Assembly: GCA_910585665.1 (NCBI GenBank)
Contig: CAJUFI010000013.1
Coordinates: 1-64,000, forward strand
Direction of reading: 5' to 3'
Length of the DNA: 64,000 bases
Source of the DNA: an uncultured Acetatifactor sp.
GTDB taxonomy: Bacteria > Bacillota > Clostridia > Lachnospirales > Lachnospiraceae
A model generated the notes under the pieces. It was not told where the DNA came from and made no database searches. It was given only the letters and a program-made list of their open reading frames with translations. This document shows, piece after piece, positions 35,863 to 45,376 of the stretch. A program made the translations under genes and the position numbers. How positions within the stretch are numbered: position 1 is the stretch's first letter; every line of letters starts with the position of its first letter.

Positions 35863-38595
35863 ATGAATTATGGAAAAAAAGGAGTTCGGTCAAAGCAAAA
35901 AGAGCTTAACTCCAAGACAAAGAAACTAGGCCGAAAACTGGCACTCACCCTGGTAAAGCTGGCGCTGGCGGCAATAATCGGCATGGTCATCTGCGGTGTC
36001 TCCGCGGGGATCGGTGCATTCAAAGGCATCCTGTCCTCCACTCCCGAGATCCATTTAAGCGATGTGGTGGCCACTGGTGAAGCGACAATCGTATATGACT
36101 GCGAAGGCAATGAGCTGGACCAGTATGTCAGCATCAATTCCAACCGTATCCAGATCAACAATATGGACCTGATTCCGAAGCATCTGGGGGAGGCTTTCGT
36201 AGCCATTGAGGACGAACGCTTCTACCAGCACAACGGCATCGACATCCAGGGCATTATCCGGGCCGGCTGGCAGTTCATCATCAGTCTGGGCAAGGAGAAG
36301 CAGGGCGCCAGCACCATCACCCAGCAGCTCCTGAAGAACACCATCTTCACCTCCTGGACCGAGGAGAACAACAACCTGGTCAAGATGGTGAAGCGGAAAG
36401 TCCAGGAACAGTACCTGGCTCTGGCAATCTCCAAGGAGTTCTCCAAGGAGGATGTGCTCCTGCGCTATATGAACGCCATCAACTTAGGCCAGAACACTCT
36501 GGGCGTGGAATCCGCTTCCCAGAGATACTTCGGCAAGTCCTGCAGTGAACTGACCCTTTCCGAATGCGCGGTCATCGCTTCCATCACCCAGAACCCCACA
36601 GGCTACAATCCCATCCGGCACCCGGAGGATAATGCAGGTCGCCGCAAGAGATGCCTGGACAAAATGCTGGAGCTGGAATTCATCACCATGGCCGAGTACG
36701 ATGAGGCCATTGCGGATACGGAGGCCGTATATGAGCGCATCGGGCTGCACGATACCGACTACCGCACCAGCACCAATACCACCTCTGGAACCTATTTCTC
36801 TGACGCGGTCTATGAACAGGTGCGGGAGGATCTGATCAATATCGCAGGCTACAGCGATTCCATGGCAGAGACCCTGTTGAATTCCGGAGGCCTGCGCATC
36901 GAGTCCACCATGGATCCCACGATACAGGCCATTGCCGACGAGGAGTTCGCCAATCCGGAGAACTATCCTGAAAACGTATACTGGTACCTGCATTACGCGC
37001 TGACGGTCAACACCGCGGACGGCGGGAAACTGAATTTCAGCAAGGAAAACATGATGTCCTGGTTCAAGGAGAACCATGACAAAAACTTCAACCTGATCTT
37101 CAGCTCCCAGGACGCGGCCAATGAAGCCATCGTGATGTACCGCACCGCCGTGCTGGCAGACTTAGGGCTGGCCGATGACGAAGACAATTACATCGAGTCC
37201 ATTTCCATGGTTCCCCAGCCTCAGGCAGCTGTGGTCATCGAGGATCAGTCCACCGGCTATGTGGTCGCCTTAGTGGGCGGCAGGGGCACCAAGGAGGGCA
37301 GGCGTACCCTGAACAGGGCCACCGATGCAAAGCGCTCTCCCGGCTCCACCTTCAAGGTGCTGGCGGCTTTTGCCCCCGCCCTGGACAGCGCCGGACAGAC
37401 CCTGGCCACCACCTATCTTGACGCGCCCTTCAACTACAGCACGGGCACGCCTGTCAAGAACTGGTATTCCGGTTACCGGGGCATCAACCCCATCCGGGAA
37501 GGCATCCGCCAGTCCCTGAACATCGTCGCCGTAAAGACCGAGACCGTCATCACCCCCCAGCTGGGCTATGACTATCTGATCAACTTCGGCTTCACTACCC
37601 TGACCGACGGCGAATGGCTCAGGACTTCCACCGGGGAGGACAAATTCTACACCGATGTCAACCAGACCCTGGCTTTGGGCGGCCTGACCCACGGCGTCAC
37701 TCCCTATGAGCTGAATGCCGCTTATGCCGCCATCGCCAACATGGGCGCTTATGTGGAGCCTAAGCTTTACACCCGGGTCACCAACACGGACGGAGACGTC
37801 CTTTTGGACAATACCAATCCCACCTCAAAGCAGGTCATCAAGGAGACCACTGCCTTCCTGCTGACGGACGCCATGGTGGACGTGGTGAAGGTCGGCGGCA
37901 CCGGCGCAAGCTGCAATTTCAACGGCGACATGGCCATCGCTGGCAAGACCGGTACCTCCACGGATTACTGGGATGTATGGTTCGCGGGATATACCCCCTA
38001 TTACACCTGCAGCGTATGGACCGGATATGACAACAATGTCAGCCTGCGCACCAAGAACCCGGGCAAAGAATCGGATATCTCCAAGGTTCTGTGGCGCTCC
38101 ATCATGAGCCGGATTCACGAGAACCTGCCCAATGAGAAGTTCGCCATGCCTGCGGGAATCGTCCGCGGACAGGTCTGTACAGTATCCGGGCTGGCTCCTA
38201 TTGCGGGCCTGTGCGAGACCAGGGGCGAGTACTTCGCGGAGGGAACCGTTCCTGAGGCCACCTGCAATATCCATTATATGGGAAATGTCTGCAATTATGA
38301 CCGGCTGCCTGCGACCCCGGAATGTCCTTTCCCTGTACAGGACATCCTGACCCTGCCATTTGTGGAGAATCCGGCCCTGTGGGAAGGCTCTTCCTCGGTC
38401 ACGCAGAACCCGGACGGCACGGAGACACCTGCCACCACGGACACGCCCCACTGCCAGCATGACGCCGCATTCTTCGCGAATCCTGACTATGCTGCACTCA
38501 TCGCCCAGCAGCAATGGGAAATCGTGATGCGGAACGTGGAAGCCGGGCTGATCACCCCGGAAGAGGCGGCCGGTCTCATGCCGCCGCAATATTGA
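35863..38595 (+). CDS. Class A penicillin-binding protein (PBP1-like)
   Basis: 910 residues from ATG 35863 (MNYGKKGVRSKQKE), with AAAGG upstream. Short basic cytoplasmic part, one membrane anchor (about 25-55), GT51 glycosyltransferase domain with AIEDERFYQHNGID and GASTITQQLLKN, then a transpeptidase domain with the nucleophile Ser495 in SPGSTFK, the SLN motif and KTGT near residue 695. The last 120 residues are a Cys-containing, Pro/Thr-rich extracellular tail. It polymerises and crosslinks peptidoglycan. Confidence 0.96.
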   Translation: MNYGKKGVRSKQKELNSKTKKLGRKLALTLVKLALAAIIGMVICGVSAGIGAFKGILSSTPEIHLSDVVATGEATIVYDCEGNELDQYVSINSNRIQINNMDLIPKHLGEAFVAIEDERFYQHNGIDIQGIIRAGWQFIISLGKEKQGASTITQQLLKNTIFTSWTEENNNLVKMVKRKVQEQYLALAISKEFSKEDVLLRYMNAINLGQNTLGVESASQRYFGKSCSELTLSECAVIASITQNPTGYNPIRHPEDNAGRRKRCLDKMLELEFITMAEYDEAIADTEAVYERIGLHDTDYRTSTNTTSGTYFSDAVYEQVREDLINIAGYSDSMAETLLNSGGLRIESTMDPTIQAIADEEFANPENYPENVYWYLHYALTVNTADGGKLNFSKENMMSWFKENHDKNFNLIFSSQDAANEAIVMYRTAVLADLGLADDEDNYIESISMVPQPQAAVVIEDQSTGYVVALVGGRGTKEGRRTLNRATDAKRSPGSTFKVLAAFAPALDSAGQTLATTYLDAPFNYSTGTPVKNWYSGYRGINPIREGIRQSLNIVAVKTETVITPQLGYDYLINFGFTTLTDGEWLRTSTGEDKFYTDVNQTLALGGLTHGVTPYELNAAYAAIANMGAYVEPKLYTRVTNTDGDVLLDNTNPTSKQVIKETTAFLLTDAMVDVVKVGGTGASCNFNGDMAIAGKTGTSTDYWDVWFAGYTPYYTCSVWTGYDNNVSLRTKNPGKESDISKVLWRSIMSRIHENLPNEKFAMPAGIVRGQVCTVSGLAPIAGLCETRGEYFAEGTVPEATCNIHYMGNVCNYDRLPATPECPFPVQDILTLPFVENPALWEGSSSVTQNPDGTETPATTDTPHCQHDAAFFANPDYAALIAQQQWEIVMRNVEAGLITPEEAAGLMPPQY

Positions 38596-38623
38596 TCCGT
38601 TCCACAAAGCTTAACAAAATCAG

Positions 38624-38652
38624 AAGAGGGAGCTGGCTGCTCCCTCTTTTTT
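38624..38652 (+). terminator. Intrinsic terminator after the PBP gene
   Basis: AGAGGGAGC-TGGCT-GCTCCCTCT followed by six T. Confidence 0.93.
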
Positions 38653-38682
38653 GTGCCGATTGCCGGTCTTTCCGGCATGCCT

Positions 38683-38976
38683 TCAGTTTTTCTTTTCCTT
38701 CAGCTCTTCTATCTTCGCCTGCAGTTCGGATATCCCGTTCCGGGCATTGTCGATGGCCCTGCACTGTTTCTCGAAGAGGGCATCCGGCGATTCGTGACAG
38801 GCTTCATAGTATGTTCTGCCGATTTCCAGATAATTCTGCCGGATCACTTCTTCGCATGTGTTCACCTGGCCCTTGAGGCTGGCGATTTCGGCCAGCACTT
38901 TGGCTTTATCCACGGCTTCTTTTCCTTTTTCGGAGAGGGTCTCTCCGATTTTTTCCAGATTTCCCAATATTTCCAT
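38683..38976 (-). CDS. Small coiled-coil protein, unknown
   Basis: 97 residues from ATG 38976 (MEILGNLEKIGETLSEKG), with GGGAGG nine bases upstream. Mostly helical: two amphipathic segments (about 5-45 and 70-95) flank a central IRQNYLEIGRTYYEACHESP segment. This pattern is common in small Clostridia proteins of unknown role. It is convergent with the PBP gene and divergent from the 39249 gene. Confidence 0.75.
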   Translation of the reverse strand: MEILGNLEKIGETLSEKGKEAVDKAKVLAEIASLKGQVNTCEEVIRQNYLEIGRTYYEACHESPDALFEKQCRAIDNARNGISELQAKIEELKEKKN

Positions 38977-39052
38977 TTCACAGTTTCCTCCCTTTCTGCG
39001 GTTTTTGTGCCATTTTTTGGACATAGCGGCAAATTTTACCGCTCCTATGTGT

Positions 39053-39081
39053 ATTATATAGCAGTTTTTGAAAACTGTCTA
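39053..39081 (-). promoter_or_regulatory. Promoter of the 38976 gene
   Basis: Minus strand TAGACA, 17-base spacer, TATAAT. Confidence 0.8.
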
Positions 39082-39113
39082 CCACATGCTTTTGTCGAAC
39101 ACTACAGATTGCC

Positions 39114-39143
39114 TTGCATATTAATGTCGAATTATGATATAAT
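39114..39143 (+). promoter_or_regulatory. Promoter of the 39249 gene
   Basis: TTGCAT, 18-base spacer, extended -10 TGATATAAT. Confidence 0.65.
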
Positions 39144-39248
39144 ATATTCATTCGAGGCATGATTGAATCGGTGGATTGTCATGACGTCGTATCTTAATTC
39201 GGGACATAGACTTTCGGACTTCCTGTCCGGTACATGAGGAGGCAGATT

Positions 39249-39539
39249 ATGGAACAGCCATTATACACTTCAGTAAAAGTGAACAACGAAATCGAGCTCT
39301 GCGAAGTCTCCAACCCTGACTGCAAGCATCTCATCGAAAAAGCTCTCTTGAGCCAACGGATTTCCTATTATATCCGCTGGCCCAAAAACTCTATCTTCCG
39401 CCGCAACAAGAACACCTGCATCATCTGCGTGAACGACAATTCCAAGGAAATGGCAGAGGACATCGTCCGTTCTATCTGCGACGAAATGGGCTATCCTGTG
39501 AAATTCCTCATGCGCAGATCCCAGAACCAATATCTATGA
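39249..39539 (+). CDS. Small conserved-looking protein, unknown
   Basis: 96 residues from ATG 39249 (MEQPLYTSVKVNNEIELCEV), with GAGGAGG upstream. An alpha/beta pattern is suggested (TCIICVNDNSKEMAEDIVRS, PVKFLMRR); it may be a ferredoxin-like or signal-transducing small domain. Own promoter upstream and tRNA-Thr downstream. Not recognised. Confidence 0.75.
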   Translation: MEQPLYTSVKVNNEIELCEVSNPDCKHLIEKALLSQRISYYIRWPKNSIFRRNKNTCIICVNDNSKEMAEDIVRSICDEMGYPVKFLMRRSQNQYL

Positions 39540-39606
39540 GAGGGATTCCCACGGCCACAGCCCTAAAACAGATTTCAAAATTTTGCAAAAAAATCAGATG
39601 TTTTTG

Positions 39607-39635
39607 TTGACAAATCTGTTTTTGCCTGTTATAAT
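39607..39635 (+). promoter_or_regulatory. Consensus promoter of tRNA-Thr
   Basis: TTGACA, 17-base spacer, TATAAT, 30 bases ahead of the tRNA. Confidence 0.95.
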
Positions 39636-39665
39636 ATCATTTGTGAGTGCGAGAGATATTCACGT

Positions 39666-39738
39666 GCTGCTGTGGCTCAGTAGGTAGAGCGTCGCATTGG
39701 TAGTGCGGAGGTCACGGGTCCGATTCCCGTCAGCAGCT
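39666..39738 (+). tRNA. tRNA-Thr (anticodon GGT)
   Basis: All four arms fold: acceptor GCTGCTG with CAGCAGC, D arm GCTC/GAGC, anticodon stem TCGCA/TGCGG with loop TTGGTAG (anticodon GGT) and T arm ACGGG/CCCGT. The CCA end is not encoded. Confidence 0.95.
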
Positions 39739-39743
39739 TTCAG

Positions 39744-39778
39744 AAAACCAGTAAACATGCGGGTTTACTGGTTTTTTT
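39744..39778 (+). terminator. Intrinsic terminator after tRNA-Thr
   Basis: AAAACCAGTAAAC...GTTTACTGGTTTT, then a run of T. Confidence 0.93.
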
Positions 39779-39869
39779 GATATACGTTTACCAAAGCAGA
39801 ATGCAGCCGGCTGCCATCCAGCGCCATAGGCATGCTTATGGCACATATCATATTAAGGAGGGACAAAGT

Positions 39870-40160
39870 ATGACAGACAGCGAGAAACTTGATTTGATTC
39901 TTTCCAAGATTACCGAAATGGATGCCCGGCAGGCAAGCATGGACGCCCGACTGGAAAGCATGGATGCCCGGCAGGCAAGCATGGACAAGCGGCTCAATCG
40001 CCTGGAAGTCGGACAGGCCGAAATCAAAAAGGAGCTTTACATGCTCAACCGCCAGATCGCCGATACCTACAGGCTTGCCCTTGACGCATGGGGAAAGAGC
40101 GCCGAAAACAGGGTATGGCTGGAAACCGGGAGCCCTGAACCCGCAACAGCGACCGCATAA
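39870..40160 (+). CDS. Small coiled-coil protein with internal repeat
   Basis: 96 residues from ATG 39870 (MTDSEKLDLILSKITEMDA), with AAGGAGGG upstream. Residues 15-60 are seven-residue repeats (MDARQAS MDARLES MDARQAS MDKRLNR), a clear coiled coil, also visible as a DNA repeat at about 39919-39984. The C-terminal half is less regular. It follows the tRNA terminator and has no obvious partner. Function unknown. Confidence 0.75.
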   Translation: MTDSEKLDLILSKITEMDARQASMDARLESMDARQASMDKRLNRLEVGQAEIKKELYMLNRQIADTYRLALDAWGKSAENRVWLETGSPEPATATA

Positions 40161-40175
40161 CGAAGTATGTCTATC

Positions 40176-40218
40176 AAAGGATGCAAAGTCCGGAATCATC
40201 AAGGACTCTGCATCCTTT
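40176..40218. terminator. Candidate shared hairpin between convergent genes
   Basis: AAAGGATGCAAAGTCC and GGACTCTGCATCCTTT form a 16-bp stem with one mismatch. The T run is short, and the stem overlaps the last codons of the MATE gene. Confidence 0.5.
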
Positions 40219-41572
40219 CGCTTACGCGGCATTTCCTCTTCAGTTCCCGGTACAGCGTAACATACATGGTAAGGAAGCAGGCCAGCCCGCCGATGCAATT
40301 GGATATGGGCTCCGCCCAGAACACGCCGTCCACCCCCAGCCCAAGCCGCGGCAGAAGCACCGTCAGGGGCGCAACGATCACCGCCTTGCGCAGCAGGGAA
40401 AAGAAGACCGCGTGCTTCGAATACCCCAGAGCCGTAAAGGCCGACTGCCCCGAGAACTGGAAGGCCATGAAAAAGAAACCGAAGAAATACAGCTTCAGCG
40501 CGCCCGTCCCCGCCTCCAGCATGGCGGCGTCCTCCGTGAAGATGGAAAGCAGCAGATGCGGGCATTGTATCACCACCAGCCACGCCGCTGCCGTATACAG
40601 GATGCCCAGCCACGCCGTGAACCGGATTCCCTGGCACACCCTGTCATACTGCTTCGCGCCGTAATTATACCCCAGCACCGGCTGAGAGCCGCTGGTAAGG
40701 CCGCTGACCGGCAGGGACAGAATCTCCCGTACCGAGTTGATCACCGTCATGATGCCCACATACAGATCCCCGCCGTAACTCTTCAAAGTCGCGTTGCAGA
40801 CCACCTGCACCAGGCAGTTGGTGCCCTGCATGATGAAACCGGCCATCCCCAGGGCCGTGATTTCCCGGGTCAGCTTCCAGTCCACCCGCAGATTCCCTTT
40901 CCGGATATGCAGCGGCGCCGTCTTACCTGTGAGGAACCGCAGCACCCAGACACAGGACACCATCTGGCTCAGGATTGTGGCCAGGGCCGCCCCTCCCACT
41001 CCCATTTCCATGCCGAAGATAAAGACCGGATCCAGAATCAGATTCAGGACTGCGCCAATCAGCGTGGTCAGCATTCCCATCTTCGGGTAGCCCTGGGCAT
41101 TGATGAAGCCATTCAGCCCTGTGGCAAGCATGGCAAAGGGCGTGCCCAGCAGATAGATCCTCAGATAAGCGTCCGCGTACACATAGGACGCGTCGCTGGC
41201 CCCGAACAGATACAGCACCGGCCTGCGGAACAGGTAGCAGAACAGGAACATCATCAGGGAACAGCCCAGCAGCAGCGAGAAGGTGTTCCCCAGTATCTTC
41301 TCCGCCCGCTCCTCCTCTCCGGCTCCCCTGGCTATGGAAAACAGCGGCGTCCCGCCGGAGCCGAACAGGAAAGTGAATGCCGCAATCAGCGTGGTCAGCG
41401 GAAAGACCAGCCCGATGCCCGTCAGCGCCATGCTGTCCGCCCCCGGCAGATGGCCGATATAGACCCGGTCCACCACATTGTACAAAAGCTGCACCAGCTG
41501 CGCCAGAATCAGAGGAATCGCCTGGTATATGATGTTCTGCCATACTTTTCCCTTTGAAAAATCGTTTGCCAT
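40199..41572 (-). CDS. MATE-family efflux transporter
   Basis: 457 residues from ATG 41572 (MANDFSKGKVWQNIIYQAIP). Twelve transmembrane segments in two bundles, with the typical openings LILAQLVQLLYNVVDRVYIG and MAGFIMQGTNCLVQVVCNA, and SGSQPVLGYNYGA. It exports cationic compounds or metabolites with Na or H. It has its own promoter; the terminator region is shared with the convergent small gene. Confidence 0.93.
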   Translation of the reverse strand: MANDFSKGKVWQNIIYQAIPLILAQLVQLLYNVVDRVYIGHLPGADSMALTGIGLVFPLTTLIAAFTFLFGSGGTPLFSIARGAGEEERAEKILGNTFSLLLGCSLMMFLFCYLFRRPVLYLFGASDASYVYADAYLRIYLLGTPFAMLATGLNGFINAQGYPKMGMLTTLIGAVLNLILDPVFIFGMEMGVGGAALATILSQMVSCVWVLRFLTGKTAPLHIRKGNLRVDWKLTREITALGMAGFIMQGTNCLVQVVCNATLKSYGGDLYVGIMTVINSVREILSLPVSGLTSGSQPVLGYNYGAKQYDRVCQGIRFTAWLGILYTAAAWLVVIQCPHLLLSIFTEDAAMLEAGTGALKLYFFGFFFMAFQFSGQSAFTALGYSKHAVFFSLLRKAVIVAPLTVLLPRLGLGVDGVFWAEPISNCIGGLACFLTMYVTLYRELKRKCRVSERMQSP

Positions 41573-41764
41573 TTCTCTATGTCCCCCGATACCTGTCCGA
41601 TACACTTCCGGAATCTCCAGGCCGCTTAGCCTTAGCCTACGGCTTTCCTGAGTCGCTTTTACGCAATCTCGCTTCTTTTCCGGATACTCTTCTGCCCAAA
41701 TATCCGCTTCCGCTTCCTGAACTTCCGAGAGCCTTTCCCATTTCCCTTTTCCCTCATCCCGCCC

Positions 41765-41793
41765 ATTATAGCATATATGGTCGGTTTTTCCAA
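41765..41793 (-). promoter_or_regulatory. Promoter of the MATE gene
   Basis: Minus strand TTGGAA, 17-base spacer, extended -10 TGCTATAAT. Confidence 0.75.
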
Positions 41794-41831
41794 CGGATTT
41801 CCAGACAGGCACAGGAGAAACCGTCAAAAAG

Positions 41832-44192
41832 TCACAAAAGCCCCCACGGATGCAGCCTATAATAGACATAGGCCCATTTTCTCTCCCTCTTCAGACATGC
41901 CAGATAAGCCCGCCCTTCCGAGACAGCCTCCTCCAGCATTTCCTCCGTAACCGCCCCGGTGCCATAAGTGATGTTTTCGTAATTCTCCAGGAACAGCAAC
42001 AAATCCCCTCTATTGACTCTATCAGTCAACCCCTCTTTCTTCTGCCCTCTCTCCCGCAGTTCCTGGAGCGTCTCATGCTCTGCCCTCGCCAGCCCCAGCA
42101 TGGCCAGTATCCTCAGATTCCTGTGCACCTCCGCCCGGAATTTCTCCTCCAGGCCCATCCTTTTGTACCGATATCTGCCCAGCCCATGGTTCAGGACCAG
42201 CGCCGCCGCCCACGCCGCAAAAACCGTCAGCAGCACAATGGCCGCCATGCCCCAGTATCGCCCTTCTGCGCTTTCCGGCGGCTCCTCTTCCGCCGCTTCC
42301 TCCTCTTCCTCCTGTGGCTCAGCCCATGGCTTCCCCTCTTCCTTCTTCCCCTGGCCTGTCACAGGCCTCTGTGCCTCTTCCTTCGGCAGCTCCTCCATCG
42401 GCTGCCGCAAATCCCATGAGACATGGCGGACCTCTCCGTATCCCGGCGTAGGCTCAAAGGGAATCCAGCCAACGCCGCTGAGATAGACCTCCGGCCAGGC
42501 ATGGGCCATATCGGAATACACCGCCACCTCCGCCTTCTCCTCCACAGGCACGCAGAATCCCTCCACATACCGGGCCGGAATCCCCGAAGCCCTGGCCAGC
42601 AGCACAAAGGCCGTAGCAAAATAAGTACAATACCCCTCCCTGCTCTCCAGCAGAAAATAGTCCAGAAACGCTTCCTCATCGGAGATGTCCCCCGGCAGAT
42701 TGCCCGGCGTCCTGGAATAGGTATAGGAGGACAGCTCCCTCTCAATGGCCCGCAGCCTCTCTATGTCCGTCCGCGCCCCTTTCGTCATCTCGGAAAGATA
42801 ATCGGCGGCCTGTCGGGACAGGGATGGCTCCCCAAGATACTTCTCATAAATCCCCCGCCGCCAGGTTTCCAATGTCTCAGAGGTGGCCGTCTCTCCGGAA
42901 TCCTTCTCCCATCTGCCCATCTCTTCCAGAACGGCCTGATCCAACTGTCCGTCCCCGGCGGCTTCCTCCAGGAAACGGTAGAACTCCTCCTGTCCGGTGT
43001 TCAGCCGATAATACTGCAGCCTGTACTCTGTCCCGTACCCCTTATGCTTTCGGAAAGACAGGCTCCCGGCCACATCCTCGTAGTCAAATCCTTTCCCGTC
43101 CCCCTCCACCATCCAGGTCTTCAGCGGCGCAAACAGGAATCGGGTATTGAAATACGCATACCGGATGTCCAGTTCCAGTTCCTTCATATAATCCCGCTGA
43201 TACTGCCGGTTATACTCCCGCACCGCGCACTTGGTCTGGGCCGTATCCAGCAGCATCCCCAGGGGGCTGCCGCTGTCCGTCTGCTCCCACTGTCTGCCGT
43301 CAAAGGCATCGTAGACCTTCCCCGTCAGATACACATTCTCCACGGTGTCGCCCTTTATCCGGACAGTCATCACTTCCCTCTTCTCCTGGTGCAGATCTCC
43401 CCCCAGGCTCCCGTCCTCGGAAAAGCCGCTGAAAGCCAGACCGAACCCCTCTCTTCCGCCCCAGCTGATTTTCTGGGAATATACCAGAAAGGTCTCCCGC
43501 AGCCGCTGATAGATGGAATCCACCCAGGGCCACCCGTAAGGCTCCTCCGGCGCCGACGTCCCCGCCATCAGCAGAAGGTACAGCGCCAGAAAAGGCATGA
43601 CCCACAGCATGTGCGCCCTGTCGCCCTGGCCGCGCACCCTCTCCCAGCGCTTCTGGCTCCATTCCACATAGACCGTCACCAGATAGCCCAGCAGAAACAC
43701 CACCCCCAGGTGCGGCAGCCGTATGCGGGCAAACAGGCAGTACAGCAGCCCGGCCGCCAGCAGCCCGGCGAAAATGGGCTTCAACACAGGAAGCCGCTCC
43801 AGGAAAAGCTCCGCCAGATAGGCAGCCGCCGCAATGACCGATGCGGTCAACACCTGGAAGCCCATCTGCCACTGCTCATACACCTCCCCGTTTCCCCATA
43901 GCCATGCCCAAAAAGCCCGGAGAAAGAGAAGGCTTTCCGAAACCCCCGCGAAAGCCACCAGCGCCCACAGACAGACCGCCGCTGCCAACACACACAGCAT
44001 CTTCTCCCGCGTCTTCAGGAAATCCACCGCCGCAAACAGGCCGAAAGCCAGAACTGCAGCCGCCCGCCACGCCCAGGACACCTCCGGAATCCCCAGAACC
44101 TGTGCGCCGCCGATCAGCCCTATGCAGGCCAGGATGCCGGCATCCATGACCCGATACAGCCTTTTTTCATTCAGCCGAACCGCCCCTGTCAT
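41832..44192 (-). CDS. Transglutaminase-like membrane protein (TgpA type)
   Basis: 786 residues. Seven to eight N-terminal transmembrane segments (to about residue 215), a large extracellular part with a transglutaminase-like core (catalytic Cys in GYCTYFATAF, His in MAHAWPEVY; the third position is FEPTPG, Glu where Asp is common), a further membrane helix near 665 and a C-terminal DUF4129-like region. The ATG at 44192 overlaps the stop of the DUF58 gene (TGATG). It is the last gene of a MoxR-DUF58-transglutaminase cluster, a conserved group of unclear envelope role. Confidence 0.9.
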   Translation of the reverse strand: MTGAVRLNEKRLYRVMDAGILACIGLIGGAQVLGIPEVSWAWRAAAVLAFGLFAAVDFLKTREKMLCVLAAAVCLWALVAFAGVSESLLFLRAFWAWLWGNGEVYEQWQMGFQVLTASVIAAAAYLAELFLERLPVLKPIFAGLLAAGLLYCLFARIRLPHLGVVFLLGYLVTVYVEWSQKRWERVRGQGDRAHMLWVMPFLALYLLLMAGTSAPEEPYGWPWVDSIYQRLRETFLVYSQKISWGGREGFGLAFSGFSEDGSLGGDLHQEKREVMTVRIKGDTVENVYLTGKVYDAFDGRQWEQTDSGSPLGMLLDTAQTKCAVREYNRQYQRDYMKELELDIRYAYFNTRFLFAPLKTWMVEGDGKGFDYEDVAGSLSFRKHKGYGTEYRLQYYRLNTGQEEFYRFLEEAAGDGQLDQAVLEEMGRWEKDSGETATSETLETWRRGIYEKYLGEPSLSRQAADYLSEMTKGARTDIERLRAIERELSSYTYSRTPGNLPGDISDEEAFLDYFLLESREGYCTYFATAFVLLARASGIPARYVEGFCVPVEEKAEVAVYSDMAHAWPEVYLSGVGWIPFEPTPGYGEVRHVSWDLRQPMEELPKEEAQRPVTGQGKKEEGKPWAEPQEEEEEAAEEEPPESAEGRYWGMAAIVLLTVFAAWAAALVLNHGLGRYRYKRMGLEEKFRAEVHRNLRILAMLGLARAEHETLQELRERGQKKEGLTDRVNRGDLLLFLENYENITYGTGAVTEEMLEEAVSEGRAYLACLKRERKWAYVYYRLHPWGLL

Positions 44193-45355
44193 CACAATAC
44201 TCCTTCCAGCGCAGCCTCTGTGGGCACCGTCATGATTTTCCGCCGCTCACTGCCCTGTCTGACATATTCCTCCTGGCTGCTGTCCGTGACGGCATAGATC
44301 ACCACCATGGTCCCCTCCGCCGCCAGCCGCCCCGTCACCTCCATGATCTGCTCGTCCAGGTCGTGGAGGACGAAGAACACCAGTTTGCTCATCCACAGGT
44401 TCCCGCCGCTCATGGCCTGTTCCAGCGTCCCGTGCAGATTCTCCTCCTCCCGGAATATCACCCCGTCCATCTCCCGGTAAAAGGCATCGAAATCCTTCAT
44501 GCCCCGGACCCGGTTCTTCACCAGGCCGTTCTGGCTGTAATAGACCGAAAAACCGGCGTCCTTCCCGGCAAAGAAGAACCCCAGCGCAAGCAGCACCTCC
44601 AGCATCTTGTTCTCCAGGGGAAGATTCCGCTCCCTTTCCCTGTCATATCGCTTCATATCGCAGAAAAGGGCGATTCCCTCCTTCTCCTCCCCGATCCGCA
44701 GCCTGGTCTTGAGCTTCTGCTCCCTGGCCGCCAGTTTCCAATGAATCTGCCTGGGCGGATCCCCTTCCCGGTAATCCCGCACCAGCACGTCCATCTCCGT
44801 CCCGCCCAGGATCTCCCTCCGCAGAAGGGCCTGGAATTCCCCGATGCTTTTCAGCTCCGTCAGCACCACGACCCTGGGGCTCACCAACGCCTTCACGGTG
44901 CCGGGATTGCGGTACCGCAGCCGGAACAGCCGGAAGAAATCCGTCACCACCACCTCTTTCACCCCTACCTCATACTCCCCGCGGTATCTGCACACCATCC
45001 TGGTCTCGAAGGAGAACCGGTCCCCCGGAAGCAGTTCATACTCCACATCCCCCGGCATCTCCTCCACGTAGGAAAAATCCGCATAAAGCCTGACACTGAC
45101 GCTGGTGAAGGCGAAATAGTCCTCGTTCTGCAGCACGAAAAGATAGCGTTCCGGCTGTCCGCAGACCATGTTCCGGCTGCCGATTTCCTGATATATCTTG
45201 AACCTGGCATAGACGCATACCATATATACCAGGGAAACCACAGGAATCATGGTCACTCCGTAAAAGAATCCGTAACTGACCGTGCCGCCGTAGTTGGTAA
45301 TGGCCGCCAGGGACAGAATCCACAGCCCCAGGAACAGGAATCTACGCAATTTCAT
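44192..45355 (-). CDS. DUF58 family protein
   Basis: 387 residues. Two N-terminal transmembrane segments (about 5-50), a beta domain, then the DUF58 core with the hallmark DPPRQIHWK and a von Willebrand A-like fold in the C-terminal half. AGGAGG lies ten bases before the ATG. It is 21 bases after moxR and is translationally coupled to the transglutaminase gene. DUF58 proteins are thought to work with MoxR ATPases in assembly of envelope complexes. Confidence 0.92.
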   Translation of the reverse strand: MKLRRFLFLGLWILSLAAITNYGGTVSYGFFYGVTMIPVVSLVYMVCVYARFKIYQEIGSRNMVCGQPERYLFVLQNEDYFAFTSVSVRLYADFSYVEEMPGDVEYELLPGDRFSFETRMVCRYRGEYEVGVKEVVVTDFFRLFRLRYRNPGTVKALVSPRVVVLTELKSIGEFQALLRREILGGTEMDVLVRDYREGDPPRQIHWKLAAREQKLKTRLRIGEEKEGIALFCDMKRYDRERERNLPLENKMLEVLLALGFFFAGKDAGFSVYYSQNGLVKNRVRGMKDFDAFYREMDGVIFREEENLHGTLEQAMSGGNLWMSKLVFFVLHDLDEQIMEVTGRLAAEGTMVVIYAVTDSSQEEYVRQGSERRKIMTVPTEAALEGVL

Positions 45356-45376
45356 TCTCTTTTATACCTCCTGTCG

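Noticed and set aside
41573..41869. 99-residue N-terminal extension of the MATE protein
   Set aside because: A strong promoter lies inside it and the extension has no family similarity; the start at 41572 matches the family.
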